This document shows, one piece after another, positions 19,739-30,040 of a stretch of DNA of 64,000 nucleotides (its first letter is position 1; each line of letters opens with the position of its first letter). Location of the stretch: NCBI GenBank assembly GCA_029858565.1, contig JAOUEV010000006.1, forward strand, positions 1 to 64,000. Direction: 5' to 3'. The stretch is from Nitrospirota bacterium (lineage in GTDB: Bacteria > Nitrospirota > UBA9217). The position numbers were made by a program, and so were the translations under genes. The notes under the pieces were generated by a model. That model had not been told where the DNA came from, ran no database searches, and was given only the letters and a program-made list of their open reading frames with translations.

Positions 19739-20107
19739 GAAGGTGATAAGATCGTCGGATACGCGCTCTGGAGCCCGGCAATCATCGAGTCCGGCTCAAT
19801 GGTCTCCCAGGGCATGGGCCTCGGACCTGTCGGGGTAGCGCCGGAACTCCAGCGCAAAGGTATTGGCACACTGCTGATAAAGGAAGGGAATGATACTCTC
19901 CGAGAACGGGGGTGCCGGTTCATCATCGTGCTCGGCCATCCGGATTACTACCCGAGGTTCGGATTCGTGCCCGCCTCCCGGTACCGGATACGGAGTGAAT
20001 GGGACATGCCGGACAATGCGTTCATGGTCCTGGTGCTGGACAAATCGCAATCGTCCGTGATCCAGGGTGTTGCGAAATACCGGCCCGAGTTCTCGGTGGT
20101 TAGCTGA
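19736..20107 (+). pseudogene. GNAT-family N-acetyltransferase, apparently 5'-truncated
   Basis: GLGPVGVAPELQRKGIGTLLIKEG...VLGHPDYYPRFGF is the GNAT core, but the usual N-terminal part is absent; ORF opens at GTG inside the repeat. Confidence 0.65.
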
Positions 20108-20128
20108 CCGCTGCCTGTTCACGATAAA

Positions 20129-20163
20129 GAAAGCCGCGCCCTGTTGGGCGCGGCTTTCTTGTT
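20129..20163. terminator. Rho-independent (possibly bidirectional) terminator
   Basis: aagaaagccgcgccc-tgtt-gggcgcggctttctt. Confidence 0.85.
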
Positions 20164-20188
20164 GTGCAAGATGAAGTATGATGTGCGG

Positions 20189-22126
20189 TTACGCGCTGCG
20201 TGACCTCGTATAGTTCAGCATGCCCCCGGCAAAGAGGATGTCCTTCTGCCGTTCGCTGAGCGAATACTTGAGGCTGACGGTCTTTCCTGATGTTGTCGTC
20301 AGCAACAGGTCCTTCCCTGCCTTGAGCGCTGCCTGGATGTCTCTGATCTCCACCTTCTCCTCCGCCTTCACTGCTTCATAATCCGACTCATTTACGAAGG
20401 TAAGCGGCAGGATGCCGAAGTTGATCAAATTCGCGGCATGGATGCGCTCGAAGCTCTTGGCGACCACGGCTTTCACGCCCAGGAACATGGGGCAGATGGC
20501 AGCGTGTTCGCGGCTTGAACCCTGGCCGTAGCTCGCGCCCGCAATAATCACGTTGTGTACGCCGGCCTTCTTGTTTTCCAGTGCATTCTTTGAGAACTGG
20601 GCATCAACGCCTTCGAACACGAATTCGGCGTACTTGGGGATGTTGGACCGGTATTTCAACCTGCTGCCGGCTGGCATTATATGGTCGGTCGTGATCTTGT
20701 CTCCCACCTTGATGGCAACGACGCCCTTGATCGTGTCGGCAAGAGCGTCGCTCTTCGGCGGGTCGCCGATGTTCGGGCCGCGGAAGACCGTGATGCTTTC
20801 CGGTTTGTCCGAGGGCAAAAGGATCATGGAATCATCGATCCAGAACTCCGCGGGCAGCGTGATCTCGGGATAGGCGATGCCGAGGTCACGGGGGTCGGTG
20901 ATGCTAGCGGTGAGAGCGGCGGCAACAGCAGTTTCCGGGCTGGCAAGGTAGACCTGGGCGCTTTTGGTGCCCGAGCGTCCCTCGAAGTTGCGGTTGCTGG
21001 TGCGTACCGAGACCGCGCCGGTCTTTGGCGCCTGGCCCGAGCCGATGCAGAATCCACAGGTGGACTCCAGGATACGGGCGCCGGACGCGATGATGTCCGC
21101 AAGCGCCCCGTTCTTCGCGATCATTTCGAGCACCTGGCGCGAACCCGGTGCGATGCCGAAGCTCACGTCGGGATTGACGCGTCTTCCTTTCAGCACCGAG
21201 GCAACGAGCATCAGGTCCCGGTACGAGGAATTGGTGCAGGAACCTACCATCACCTGATCGACCCTCGTGCCCGCCACTTCCTTAACGGTCGCGATATGGT
21301 CAGGCGAATGAGGTTTTGCAACGCGCGGAACAAGACTGGAAAGGTCAAGGTCGATAGTCCGGTCATAGGGAGCGTCGGGATCGGCCGTCAGCGGGACCCA
21401 CTGGTCCTCACGCTTCTGCGCCCGGAGAAAGGCCTTGGTTACCTCATCGCTCGGGAAGACCGAGGTGGTGACCCCGAGCTCCGCGCCCATGTTCGTGATT
21501 GTGGCCCGCTCGGGAACTGACAGGGTGGCGACGCCGGGGCCGGCATACTCGACCACGCAGCCGACGTTGCCCTTGGTGGTGAGCTTTTCCAAAAGTGCAA
21601 GGATCACGTCCTTTGCTGCGACCCAGGGCGAGAGCCTGCCTGTGAGGTTCACCTTGATCACCCTGGGACAAGCGAGATAAAAAGGTCCGCCGCCCATGGC
21701 AACAGCCACGTCCAGTCCGCCCGCGCCGATGGCGATCATTCCCGCTCCGCCGCCGGTGGGCGTGTGCGAGTCCGAGCCGAGGAGCGTCCTGCCCGGCCGG
21801 CCGAAGCGTTCGAGATGGACCTGATGGCATATGCCGTTGCCGGCCTTGGAGTAGCGGATGCCGTGCTTGGCCGCGACGGTCTGGAGATAGCGGTGGTCAT
21901 CGGCGTTCTCAAACCCGTCCTGCAGGGTATTATGGTCTACATAGCTCACCGATAGCTCGGTTTTGACCTGTGCCACACCCATTGCCTCGAACTGCAGATA
22001 GGCCATGGTGCCGGTGGCATCCTGGGTCAGGGTCTGGTCAATGCGGATCGCGATCTCGGCTCCCGGCTCCAGTTTTCCCTCAACAAGATGAGTTTCCAGT
22101 ATTTTGTAAACAAGGTTCTTACCCAT
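20189..22126 (-). CDS. aconitate hydratase
   Basis: KILETHLVEGKLEPGAEIAIRIDQTLTQDATGTMAYLQFEAMG; GSDSHTPTGGG; MVGSCTNSSYRDL; GASYGQGSSREHAA. Confidence 0.94.
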   Translation of the reverse strand: MGKNLVYKILETHLVEGKLEPGAEIAIRIDQTLTQDATGTMAYLQFEAMGVAQVKTELSVSYVDHNTLQDGFENADDHRYLQTVAAKHGIRYSKAGNGICHQVHLERFGRPGRTLLGSDSHTPTGGGAGMIAIGAGGLDVAVAMGGGPFYLACPRVIKVNLTGRLSPWVAAKDVILALLEKLTTKGNVGCVVEYAGPGVATLSVPERATITNMGAELGVTTSVFPSDEVTKAFLRAQKREDQWVPLTADPDAPYDRTIDLDLSSLVPRVAKPHSPDHIATVKEVAGTRVDQVMVGSCTNSSYRDLMLVASVLKGRRVNPDVSFGIAPGSRQVLEMIAKNGALADIIASGARILESTCGFCIGSGQAPKTGAVSVRTSNRNFEGRSGTKSAQVYLASPETAVAAALTASITDPRDLGIAYPEITLPAEFWIDDSMILLPSDKPESITVFRGPNIGDPPKSDALADTIKGVVAIKVGDKITTDHIMPAGSRLKYRSNIPKYAEFVFEGVDAQFSKNALENKKAGVHNVIIAGASYGQGSSREHAAICPMFLGVKAVVAKSFERIHAANLINFGILPLTFVNESDYEAVKAEEKVEIRDIQAALKAGKDLLLTTTSGKTVSLKYSLSERQKDILFAGGMLNYTRSRSA

Positions 22127-22295
22127 GCTCGGAACGCTCCTTATAAAGACAAATAACGGTCCTGTGAAGACGATATTATAGTGCACGGCCACTCAGGGAG
22201 GCAATAGGAAACTTGGGTAAAAATATGTTTGATGGAAGGGGTTTTTATTCTCTGATAAGCTTGACAGGAGCGTGAATTTACGATACTTTTTTACA

Positions 22296-23177
22296 ATGAA
22301 GAAGATATTCTGCTTATGCAGCACACTGTTCCTGCTGCTCATGTCCGCCGGACCGGGACAGGCTGCGGAAACAACAGCAACTCCTCCAACGGACTCCCCC
22401 TATACCCTGACGGTCATTCCGTTCTACAGCCCGGAAAAGCTCTGGGCGCTATATTCCCCGCTCATCACCTATCTCAAGCGATCGACCGGACAACCCTGGG
22501 AACTGAAGCTGTACCATGACCATGACACGCTCATCGAAGGACTGTGCAAGGGCGACGTGGCCATCGCACTGCTCGGACCCGTTCCGATGGGCCGCGCGAA
22601 CCGCAGATGCTGGGCCAAGCCTGTTCTTGTCGCGCTGGACAAGGGGGGGGATCCCTTCTATCGCTCTGTGATCGTGACGAACGATCCCTCGGTCACCAGC
22701 CTGGCGATGCTGAAAGGAAAGAAGTTCGGCCTGTTCAAGGGTTCGACAGCTGCCCATATCCTTCCGCTCAAGATGCTCAAGGATGCCGGTCTCGGATCCG
22801 GCGCGGTCCAACCGATCTTTTTTGAAGGCCAGGACCGCATTATGACCGCCCTGCTCACCCGCGAGATCACTGCCGCGGGCATGAAGGAGGCGTTGTACCG
22901 GAAGTTCGAGAAGGAGTCCATCAAGCCGCTCAAGATGTCGGATCCGCTTCCGAACTTCGCCTTGACGGCTTCACCCGCGGTCAACCCCCAGATCTACCAG
23001 GAGCTCGTAAAGGCGCTGCTTGTCCTCAAGCCCCTTCAGGACCCCGCGGACGGGCGGGCGGTCAGGGACTGGGATGATGAGATCAAGAACGGATTCATGC
23101 TTCCCGACGCCGACTTTCTTCCCTCAGTGATCAGGCTGCACAATATTTACCAGGAGATCATGCATGAAGCTCGATAA
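22296..23177 (+). CDS. PhnD-like (phosphate/phosphonate family) periplasmic substrate-binding protein
   Basis: Signal peptide; YTLTVIPFYSPEKLWALYSPLITYLKRSTG; SVIVTNDPSVTSLAMLKGKKFGL. Confidence 0.8.
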   Translation: MKKIFCLCSTLFLLLMSAGPGQAAETTATPPTDSPYTLTVIPFYSPEKLWALYSPLITYLKRSTGQPWELKLYHDHDTLIEGLCKGDVAIALLGPVPMGRANRRCWAKPVLVALDKGGDPFYRSVIVTNDPSVTSLAMLKGKKFGLFKGSTAAHILPLKMLKDAGLGSGAVQPIFFEGQDRIMTALLTREITAAGMKEALYRKFEKESIKPLKMSDPLPNFALTASPAVNPQIYQELVKALLVLKPLQDPADGRAVRDWDDEIKNGFMLPDADFLPSVIRLHNIYQEIMHEAR

Positions 23178-25776
23178 GAGCGGCATCGGCTACCGGATCC
23201 TGGTCCCCATCTTTATTCTTGTTCTTGTCATAACGATCGGTCTGCTCGGCCTCATTCAGTCCATATCAGCCCGTGTGCAGGAAGACTATTTCCGCTTCGC
23301 GGTAACGTCCGCGGGAAACAATGCTTTCATGGCGCTCGAGCTTGCAGCCTCTGAGCTCATCGCTGCCAAGCTTACCAGCAATCCGGTGGTGATCGAAGCG
23401 AAAAAGCGGGCGGTCCTTGATACGATAGTCCGCTTCTGGACCCAGGGCAAGCAGGAAGGCATCATCAGCACCACGGAAGGTTCCGTGCTGTTTTCCACGC
23501 TCCCGCCAAAGGAAACAGCGGAGATCATTGCGTTGCCCCTGGACGGCTATCATGTTGTGGAAGGCGTTGAGGGGCATCACCACTGCTTTACGAACAGCTT
23601 TCCGCTCTGGGGTTGGACCGTCACTACCGTGGTGCCCCACAGCGCGTCCCATATCGCCCGGGTGGAAGTCCTTTTGCTTGCGCCGATCGTCGCTCTTGGA
23701 GCATTCCTGATCATCGGCGGCCTGTTCGTCATACTTCGCCGGAACCTGCAGCACCCGGTGGCAACAATGGTCCAGGCGGTCACCGCGGGTGGAGAAATTC
23801 CGCTGACCGGCGTGGCGGAGTTCGACCATGTCGGAGCCGCGGTGAATGATGCTCTCGGCAAGGTACGGAAGAAAGAACGGGAGATCCACCAACTGCTCGA
23901 TTCCACGGCAGAGGGCATCTATGGTGTGGACCCCCGCGGGAATTGCACGTTCTGCAATCCCTCCTGTCTTCGCATGCTGGGCTACGAGCGCGAGGAAGAG
24001 CTTTTGGGGAAGAACACCCACAGGCTTTTCCACCATACCCGCGCTGACGGACAGGCATTGCCTGAGGCGGATTGCAGGATCTATCAGGCATATCAGAAGA
24101 ATACAGGAATCCACGTTGATGATGAAGTGTTCTGGCGAAAGGATGGCAGCAGCTTTCCAGTGGAGTACTGGTCCTATCCGGTGATCGAAAAGGGTGCGGT
24201 CACCGGCACGGTCGTGGCTTTCGTGGATATCACGGAGCGAAAAAAAGCGGATTCCTCGCTGCGCGAGGAGAAGAACAAGATCGAGGCCATCATCGCAGCC
24301 ATGGGCGAGGGTCTCAGCATCCAGGACCGGGATTTCCGCGTCCTCTATCAGAACGACGTGCACAAGGGATTCGTCGGGGCTCACGCAGGGGAGCTGTGCT
24401 ACCAGGCCTACGAGTCCAGCGACAAGCAGTGCGACGGGTGCCCGATCGCGAGTGCGTTCAAGGACGGCTCTGTTCACACCGTGGAGCGGATCGTGGACCT
24501 GCCGGGAGGCACGAAAAGCTTCGAGATCACGGCATCTCCGCTTCGGAATGCCCAAGGCGAGATCGTCGCGGGCATCGAACTGGTCAGGGACGTGACCGAG
24601 CGAAAACGTACCGAGCAGCAGCTGCAGCAGGCGCAGAAGATGGAGGCGATCGGGCAGCTTGCCGGCGGTGTTGCGCACGACTTCAACAATATCCTGACCG
24701 CGATCACCGGGTACGCGAGCTTCCTCAAGGTCAAGACCGAGGAGGGGAGCCAGCTGCGGTATTACGGGGAGCAGATCCTGACCGCCGCGGAAAAGGCAGG
24801 GAACCTCACCCGCCAGATACTCGCGTTCAGCCGCAAGCAGGTGATCAAGCCGCGGCCGGTGAACGTTAACGAGAGCATCCGCGGCATGGAAAAGATGATG
24901 TTTCGGCTCCTGGGCGAGGACATTGAGGTGCGCACTGTTCTGACGGACCGGGATGCGACCGTGATGGCCGATCCCGGGCAGTTCGAACAGGTGCTGCTCA
25001 ATCTCGCCACGAACGCCCGGGATGCCATGCCTGCAGGCGGGAGTCTGCATGTAAGCACCGAGGTCGTCGAGCTCAATAATGAAGCCGCTCACAGCAAGGG
25101 GCTGAAAGTTCCCGGCAAGTACGTGCTGATCTCCTTTTCCGACACCGGTGAGGGAATGAGCCAGAAAGTTCGGCAGCGTATCTTCGAGCCCTTTTTCACG
25201 ACCAAGGAGATGGGCCGGGGAACGGGGCTCGGCCTTTCCATCGTCTACGGGATCGTGACGCAGCATGAGGGCCAGATCAATGTCTACAGCGAGCCCGGCG
25301 AGGGCACGAGCTTCCGGATCTACCTTCCGCTGGTGACCGGGCACCAGGTGCGGCCTGCTGCTTCGAAGGAAACCACGTACAAGGGAAAGGGTGAAACGAT
25401 ACTGATCGCCGAGGATGACGAGACGGTCAGGAACATCGCCCGGCTCACGCTGGAGGAGGCCGGTTACCGGGTCATTACTGCCGTTGACGGGGAAGATGCG
25501 GTGGCCAGGTTCCGGGAACAGCCCGATTCGATACAGCTCTGCCTCTTTGACCTGATCATGCCGAAAAAGACCGGGAAAGCAGCTCTTGAAGCGATCCGGT
25601 CGCTGCGACCCGATGTCCCTGCGCTCTTTATGAGCGGTTACGCCGCGGACATCATCAAGAGCAAGGACCTTGCGGAGATCGATGTGGAGGTCATGGACAA
25701 ACCGCTCGTTCCCCGGGAGCTCCAACGGCGGGTTCGCGAGACGCTCGACGGATCGCCGGGCCCCGGGAAGAACTAA
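23164..25776 (+). CDS. hybrid sensor histidine kinase (periplasmic sensor, PAS-PAS, HisKA, HATPase, REC)
   Basis: PAS blocks; H-box GQLAGGVAHDFNNILTAI; GTGLGLSIVYGIV; C-terminal REC TILIAEDDETV...LFDLIMP. Confidence 0.93.
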   Translation: MKLDKSGIGYRILVPIFILVLVITIGLLGLIQSISARVQEDYFRFAVTSAGNNAFMALELAASELIAAKLTSNPVVIEAKKRAVLDTIVRFWTQGKQEGIISTTEGSVLFSTLPPKETAEIIALPLDGYHVVEGVEGHHHCFTNSFPLWGWTVTTVVPHSASHIARVEVLLLAPIVALGAFLIIGGLFVILRRNLQHPVATMVQAVTAGGEIPLTGVAEFDHVGAAVNDALGKVRKKEREIHQLLDSTAEGIYGVDPRGNCTFCNPSCLRMLGYEREEELLGKNTHRLFHHTRADGQALPEADCRIYQAYQKNTGIHVDDEVFWRKDGSSFPVEYWSYPVIEKGAVTGTVVAFVDITERKKADSSLREEKNKIEAIIAAMGEGLSIQDRDFRVLYQNDVHKGFVGAHAGELCYQAYESSDKQCDGCPIASAFKDGSVHTVERIVDLPGGTKSFEITASPLRNAQGEIVAGIELVRDVTERKRTEQQLQQAQKMEAIGQLAGGVAHDFNNILTAITGYASFLKVKTEEGSQLRYYGEQILTAAEKAGNLTRQILAFSRKQVIKPRPVNVNESIRGMEKMMFRLLGEDIEVRTVLTDRDATVMADPGQFEQVLLNLATNARDAMPAGGSLHVSTEVVELNNEAAHSKGLKVPGKYVLISFSDTGEGMSQKVRQRIFEPFFTTKEMGRGTGLGLSIVYGIVTQHEGQINVYSEPGEGTSFRIYLPLVTGHQVRPAASKETTYKGKGETILIAEDDETVRNIARLTLEEAGYRVITAVDGEDAVARFREQPDSIQLCLFDLIMPKKTGKAALEAIRSLRPDVPALFMSGYAADIIKSKDLAEIDVEVMDKPLVPRELQRRVRETLDGSPGPGKN

Positions 25777-25858
25777 AAAAAGAATGCAAACAGGACGAGG
25801 CCTGTGCTATAAATGATACAAAGCATCAGCGCAGGAACAACATCTTAAGGAGGGTACC

Positions 25859-26284
25859 ATGGTCCAGAAGGCAAGTCCCAAACTGACGGAGATGATGAAC
25901 CAGGCCATCGCCGGAGAGCTTCAGGCGATCGTACAGTACATGTGGCACCATATCATGGTGAAAGGACTGAACTCAGCGTCGCTCATGGACGTGTTCGAGG
26001 AAGTGGCGATCGAGGAAATGAAGCACGCGGAAAAGATCGCCGAACGGCTCTTCTACTTCGACGTGAATCCCACGACCAAACCGACGTCCATCGCAGTAGG
26101 CGGTTCGGCCGAACAGATGCTCGCCGCGAATGTGAAGGCCGAGGAGGAGGCGATCACCCTGTACAAGCAGATCATCGCCCAGGCGGCGTCGGAAAAGGAT
26201 GAGACCACGCGGCTCCTGTTCGAGCAGATCCTCTCCGACGAAGAGCGGCATCACGATACGTTCACGACGTTGCTGGGGCAGTAG
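25859..26284 (+). CDS. bacterioferritin/ferritin-like diiron protein
   Basis: MMNQAIAGELQAIVQYMWHH...EEVAIEEMKHAEKIAERLFYF...LSDEERHHDTF. Confidence 0.88.
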   Translation: MVQKASPKLTEMMNQAIAGELQAIVQYMWHHIMVKGLNSASLMDVFEEVAIEEMKHAEKIAERLFYFDVNPTTKPTSIAVGGSAEQMLAANVKAEEEAITLYKQIIAQAASEKDETTRLLFEQILSDEERHHDTFTTLLGQ

Positions 26285-26399
26285 CTTCCGGGCTTTTTCC
26301 GTGGCACTGCGGCAGACGGAGAAGCCTGCCGCAGGAAGAGGTTTCACCAGAACAAAATGCGGACGGAGGCGCCTGGGGAGGATATTTTCCGCGGGAGAG

Positions 26400-26445
26400 A
26401 AGGCTGGCCGGCAGGGCTGTGCTCTGCGGCCGGCCTTTTTGTTTT
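26400..26445 (+). terminator. Rho-independent terminator
   Basis: aaggctggccggcag...ctgcggccggcc followed by tttttgtttt. Confidence 0.75.
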
Positions 26446-26591
26446 ATGAGGAAAAGCCGACAGAAGAATGTCGCTGAATATTACTGTGCATGCCAACATG
26501 CAACCGGAACAGGACAGACGGGACATAGCGAAACTCACCCCACCCTGAACAACGGGTATCGTTCCGAGGGAGCGTCTATATAAGCGGCTCG

Positions 26592-29500
26592 ATGCATCAG
26601 CCTATAGCTAAACTGACCATGCCGAAAGCGGCAGGCGCCGTGCCGCGGACGCGGTTGTTTCATCTGCTGGACCGCTTCCGGAAACGGAGCCCTGCGCTCT
26701 GGCTCTCCTCTCCCGGCGGATCGGGCAAGACCGTGCTGGTCAGCGGGTATGTGCAGGACCGCAGGCTTCCCTGCCTTTGGTACCAGATGGATGGCGGCGA
26801 CGCCGATCTTTCCGGGTTCTTCTACTATCTCGGCCAGGCTGTTGTGCGCGCCGCGCCGAAGCGGAAACCACTGCCCCTGTTCACGGCTGAATACCAGCAG
26901 AGTGCGCGTCTTTTTGCCCGCCGCTTTTTCGAGGAACTTGCCGCAGGACTGAAACATCCGGCCATCATGGTGTTCGACAACTGCGAGACCGTTGATGGGA
27001 AGCCCGACCTCCTGGAGGCGCTGGCCGAGGGCGTCTGCTCCCTGCCCGAGTCCGTGAGCGCGGTCTTCATCAGCCGTCATGACCTGCCGAAGGAGTTCTC
27101 CGGCCTGAAGCTCAGCGGCAGGATCGAATCGATCGGCTGGGAGGAGATGAAACTTTCCCCGGCCGAGACCGGGGAGATCGCAGGCTTGCGCGGATGGACC
27201 CGGACCGAGGCGCGGCAGCTCCATGAACAAGCCGGAGGCTGGATGGCAGCCCTGATCGTGATGCTCGAACAGGCGCGGACAAGCGGCGATATGATTGAGT
27301 CTGCCCCGGCCACCCGCACTGCGCTCTTCGATTTCTTTTCCCATGAAATCTACGGCCGTATGCCCGAAGAGACGCGGATGCTTCTGCTCAAAACGGCCTT
27401 TCTGCGCGCCCTGTCTCCGGAGGCGGGGGAACGGCTGAGCAGGAGCGCGCATGCGGGCCGTATCCTGGCGCTGCTCAGCCGGAAGAATTATTTCACCGAA
27501 CGGCTGTCCGGTTCCGCGCCGGTTTACCAGTACCATCCCCTTTTCCGCGAATTTCTGGCTGAGCAATGCCGCGAGACCTTTTCCCCGGACCAGATCAAGG
27601 AGATCAAGCAGGAAAGCGCGGCTGTTCTGGCGGAAAAAGGCGATCCCGACGTTGCGGTGCGTCTCCTTATGGAGGCGGAAAAGCCCGCGGAGGCGCTGGA
27701 ACTGCTGCTGGGAAACGCCTTTTCCTTCATCAGCCAGGGCAGGAACCGGACCTTCCTGGAACTGCTCGCGCTCCTACCCGAGGGGCTTGTCGCCGCGACT
27801 CCCTGGTGCGGCTTTTGGCGCGGACTGGCAACGCAGCCTTTTGATCCGGCGCAAGCGCGCGAATATTTCTCCGGCGCCTTCCACGGGTTCAAAAGCGCCG
27901 GAGATCTGGCGGGGATGCTCAGGTGCTGGAGCAGCCTGGTGGAAACGCTTTTTCACGCATGGAACGATTGCACCTTGTTCGATCCGTGGCTTGCCTGGCT
28001 CGATGAAGTTTCCCGGGAGGGGCTCGTGATTTCCGATCCGGTCCTGGATCTGCAGGTTTCGTCGGCCATGTCTGCGGCGCTCACCATGCGGGGCGGGGAC
28101 CCGGCGAAGATGCGGTACTGGGCCGAACGGGCGATCCGGGCGCTCGAGCCGGTGAATGAACCTTATCCCAAGCTGAGCGCGCTCGTGTACTGCGTAAATT
28201 ACGTCTCCTGGGTGCGGCAGCTCGATCTTGATTCGGGAATCATGGAAATAAGCCTGCGCGAGGCGGAAAAAGCCGACCTTCCGCCGATCCTGAAACTGAC
28301 GGCAGTTTATGTGCGCTCCGCGCTCGCGATCCGGCGCGATCCGGACATGCGAAAGGTGCTCGAAGACGTGCGCAGCGCCCTGTCCCTGGCTGAAGAAACA
28401 GGAGTGCATGTGTGGGACGAGATTTTTTACGGTCTGGGCGTGTATTGCGCTGTCGTGCTGAATGAAAAAGCCGCCTCCGCGTTGTTTGTCGATAAAATGC
28501 AGGCCTGCGTCAGCATCGAACGAAAACAGGGAATGGCGTTCTGTCATTATGTCCGCGCCTGGGACCGGCTGACGTTCGGCCCGGCTGCCGAGGCGAGCGA
28601 AGCGATTGCGCAGGGCCTCCATCTGTACGGCCAGACAGGGTACGAATTCCCCTCGAATGTGGCGACCTACGCTGCGGCGGTTATCTTTGCGGAAAACAAT
28701 GAACCGGACAAGGCGCTTGAACATGCCGTTGCGGCGGACGCAATCGCCGAAAAGTTCGAGGCCCTTTCCATGCGGTACACCACGCTGCTCGTTCTTGCCT
28801 ATGTGCGGCTCAAGCGGGGAGAACGGCCCGAGGCGATAAAAGCGCTTGGAGAAGCCCTCAGGATAGCCAGGGCCGGAAAGTTTCTCCGGCTGATCTGGTG
28901 GTGGCACGGACCCATGATGTCAGGGCTCATGGCGCTTGCGATCCATGAAAACATCGAACGAGAATACGCGATCGAGCTTGTACGCAGGCTGAAACTTTTG
29001 CCCGCGGACCCCGCAACGGCCCCGGAAGCATGGCCCTGGCAGATCAAGGTTGACGTGCTCGGCCGTTTCCAGGTGACGGTCGAGGACAAGCCGGTTGATA
29101 CCGGGAAGCGATCCCAGCAGAAGCCGCTGGCGCTCCTCCGTCTGCTCGCGTTCTTCGGGCCGGAAGGCATCGCGACCAGCCGCCTGGCCGACCTGCTCTG
29201 GCCCGAGGCTGAAGGGGACAAGGCGCAGCATGCGCTCGAAATGGCTCTCTCGCGACTGCGAAAACTGCTGCAACGCGACGACGCAGTAGAAGTGCGCGCC
29301 GGCACGGTGCGGCTGAACCGCAGTCTCTGCTGGGTCGATGCACGGGCGTTCGGCGAGATCGCGGACGCGGGGCTCGATCATCTGAAGAACGGCAAGACCG
29401 ACGACGGGAAGCGGCTGCTCGAACAAGCCCTGCCGCTCTACCGGGGCCATCTCGCGGACAGCGACGGTCAGGACCATTGGGCGCTCTCCGCCCGCGAACG

Positions 29501-29795
29501 GCTGCGCATGAAATACCTGCTCGCGATCGAGGCGCTGGCCGATGCCTATGAACAATCCGGCGATTCGGCGAAAGCGCTGGATCTTTTTCGCAAGGGCATC
29601 GAGGTCGACGAACTGTCGGAAGAGCTCTGCCGAAGATACATGCGCTGCTGCCTCCAGCTCGGCCGCAGGAGCGAGGCCCTGAGCGCATACCAGCGCTTGG
29701 ATCGAGCGCTGAAAAACATCATGGGGATCGCGCCGTCAGCCGAGACGCGGAAGATGATCGAGGCTAATGAGAACCGGTCTCAAAAAATGGAATAA
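26592..29795 (+). CDS. MalT/LuxR-like STAND ATPase regulator with C-terminal BTAD (SARP-like) domain
   Basis: P-loop SSPGGSGKTVLVSGY; VFDNCE; C-term VDVLGRFQVTVEDKPVDTGKRSQQKPLALLRLLAFF...LADLLWPEAEGDKAQHALEMALSRLRKLL. Confidence 0.88.
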   Translation: MHQPIAKLTMPKAAGAVPRTRLFHLLDRFRKRSPALWLSSPGGSGKTVLVSGYVQDRRLPCLWYQMDGGDADLSGFFYYLGQAVVRAAPKRKPLPLFTAEYQQSARLFARRFFEELAAGLKHPAIMVFDNCETVDGKPDLLEALAEGVCSLPESVSAVFISRHDLPKEFSGLKLSGRIESIGWEEMKLSPAETGEIAGLRGWTRTEARQLHEQAGGWMAALIVMLEQARTSGDMIESAPATRTALFDFFSHEIYGRMPEETRMLLLKTAFLRALSPEAGERLSRSAHAGRILALLSRKNYFTERLSGSAPVYQYHPLFREFLAEQCRETFSPDQIKEIKQESAAVLAEKGDPDVAVRLLMEAEKPAEALELLLGNAFSFISQGRNRTFLELLALLPEGLVAATPWCGFWRGLATQPFDPAQAREYFSGAFHGFKSAGDLAGMLRCWSSLVETLFHAWNDCTLFDPWLAWLDEVSREGLVISDPVLDLQVSSAMSAALTMRGGDPAKMRYWAERAIRALEPVNEPYPKLSALVYCVNYVSWVRQLDLDSGIMEISLREAEKADLPPILKLTAVYVRSALAIRRDPDMRKVLEDVRSALSLAEETGVHVWDEIFYGLGVYCAVVLNEKAASALFVDKMQACVSIERKQGMAFCHYVRAWDRLTFGPAAEASEAIAQGLHLYGQTGYEFPSNVATYAAAVIFAENNEPDKALEHAVAADAIAEKFEALSMRYTTLLVLAYVRLKRGERPEAIKALGEALRIARAGKFLRLIWWWHGPMMSGLMALAIHENIEREYAIELVRRLKLLPADPATAPEAWPWQIKVDVLGRFQVTVEDKPVDTGKRSQQKPLALLRLLAFFGPEGIATSRLADLLWPEAEGDKAQHALEMALSRLRKLLQRDDAVEVRAGTVRLNRSLCWVDARAFGEIADAGLDHLKNGKTDDGKRLLEQALPLYRGHLADSDGQDHWALSARERLRMKYLLAIEALADAYEQSGDSAKALDLFRKGIEVDELSEELCRRYMRCCLQLGRRSEALSAYQRLDRALKNIMGIAPSAETRKMIEANENRSQKME

Positions 29796-30040
29796 GCCGT
29801 TTCCACTCATTTATCAATCCGGTATGCGAGCTGGTCCCGACTTGCTCGGGGGAATCCTCCCTTTAAATTTTGATAGACTGCCTCCCGCTGTCATCAACAC
29901 ACAACGATTTTTGCTCTTGCCAAATCATAACGCTTCCTATACGCTCTTGCTAATTACGCAAGTCGCAAGTTTCCGTTGCGTAATTCTTCCTGTAATTGAG
30001 GTTCCATTAATTGCATCAAGGATGCAGGGTACAACATGCA

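Noticed and set aside
23266-25725. 819-aa minus-strand ORF opposite the hybrid kinase
   Set aside because: Antisense shadow ORF with no recognisable motifs; the + strand product has full kinase motifs.
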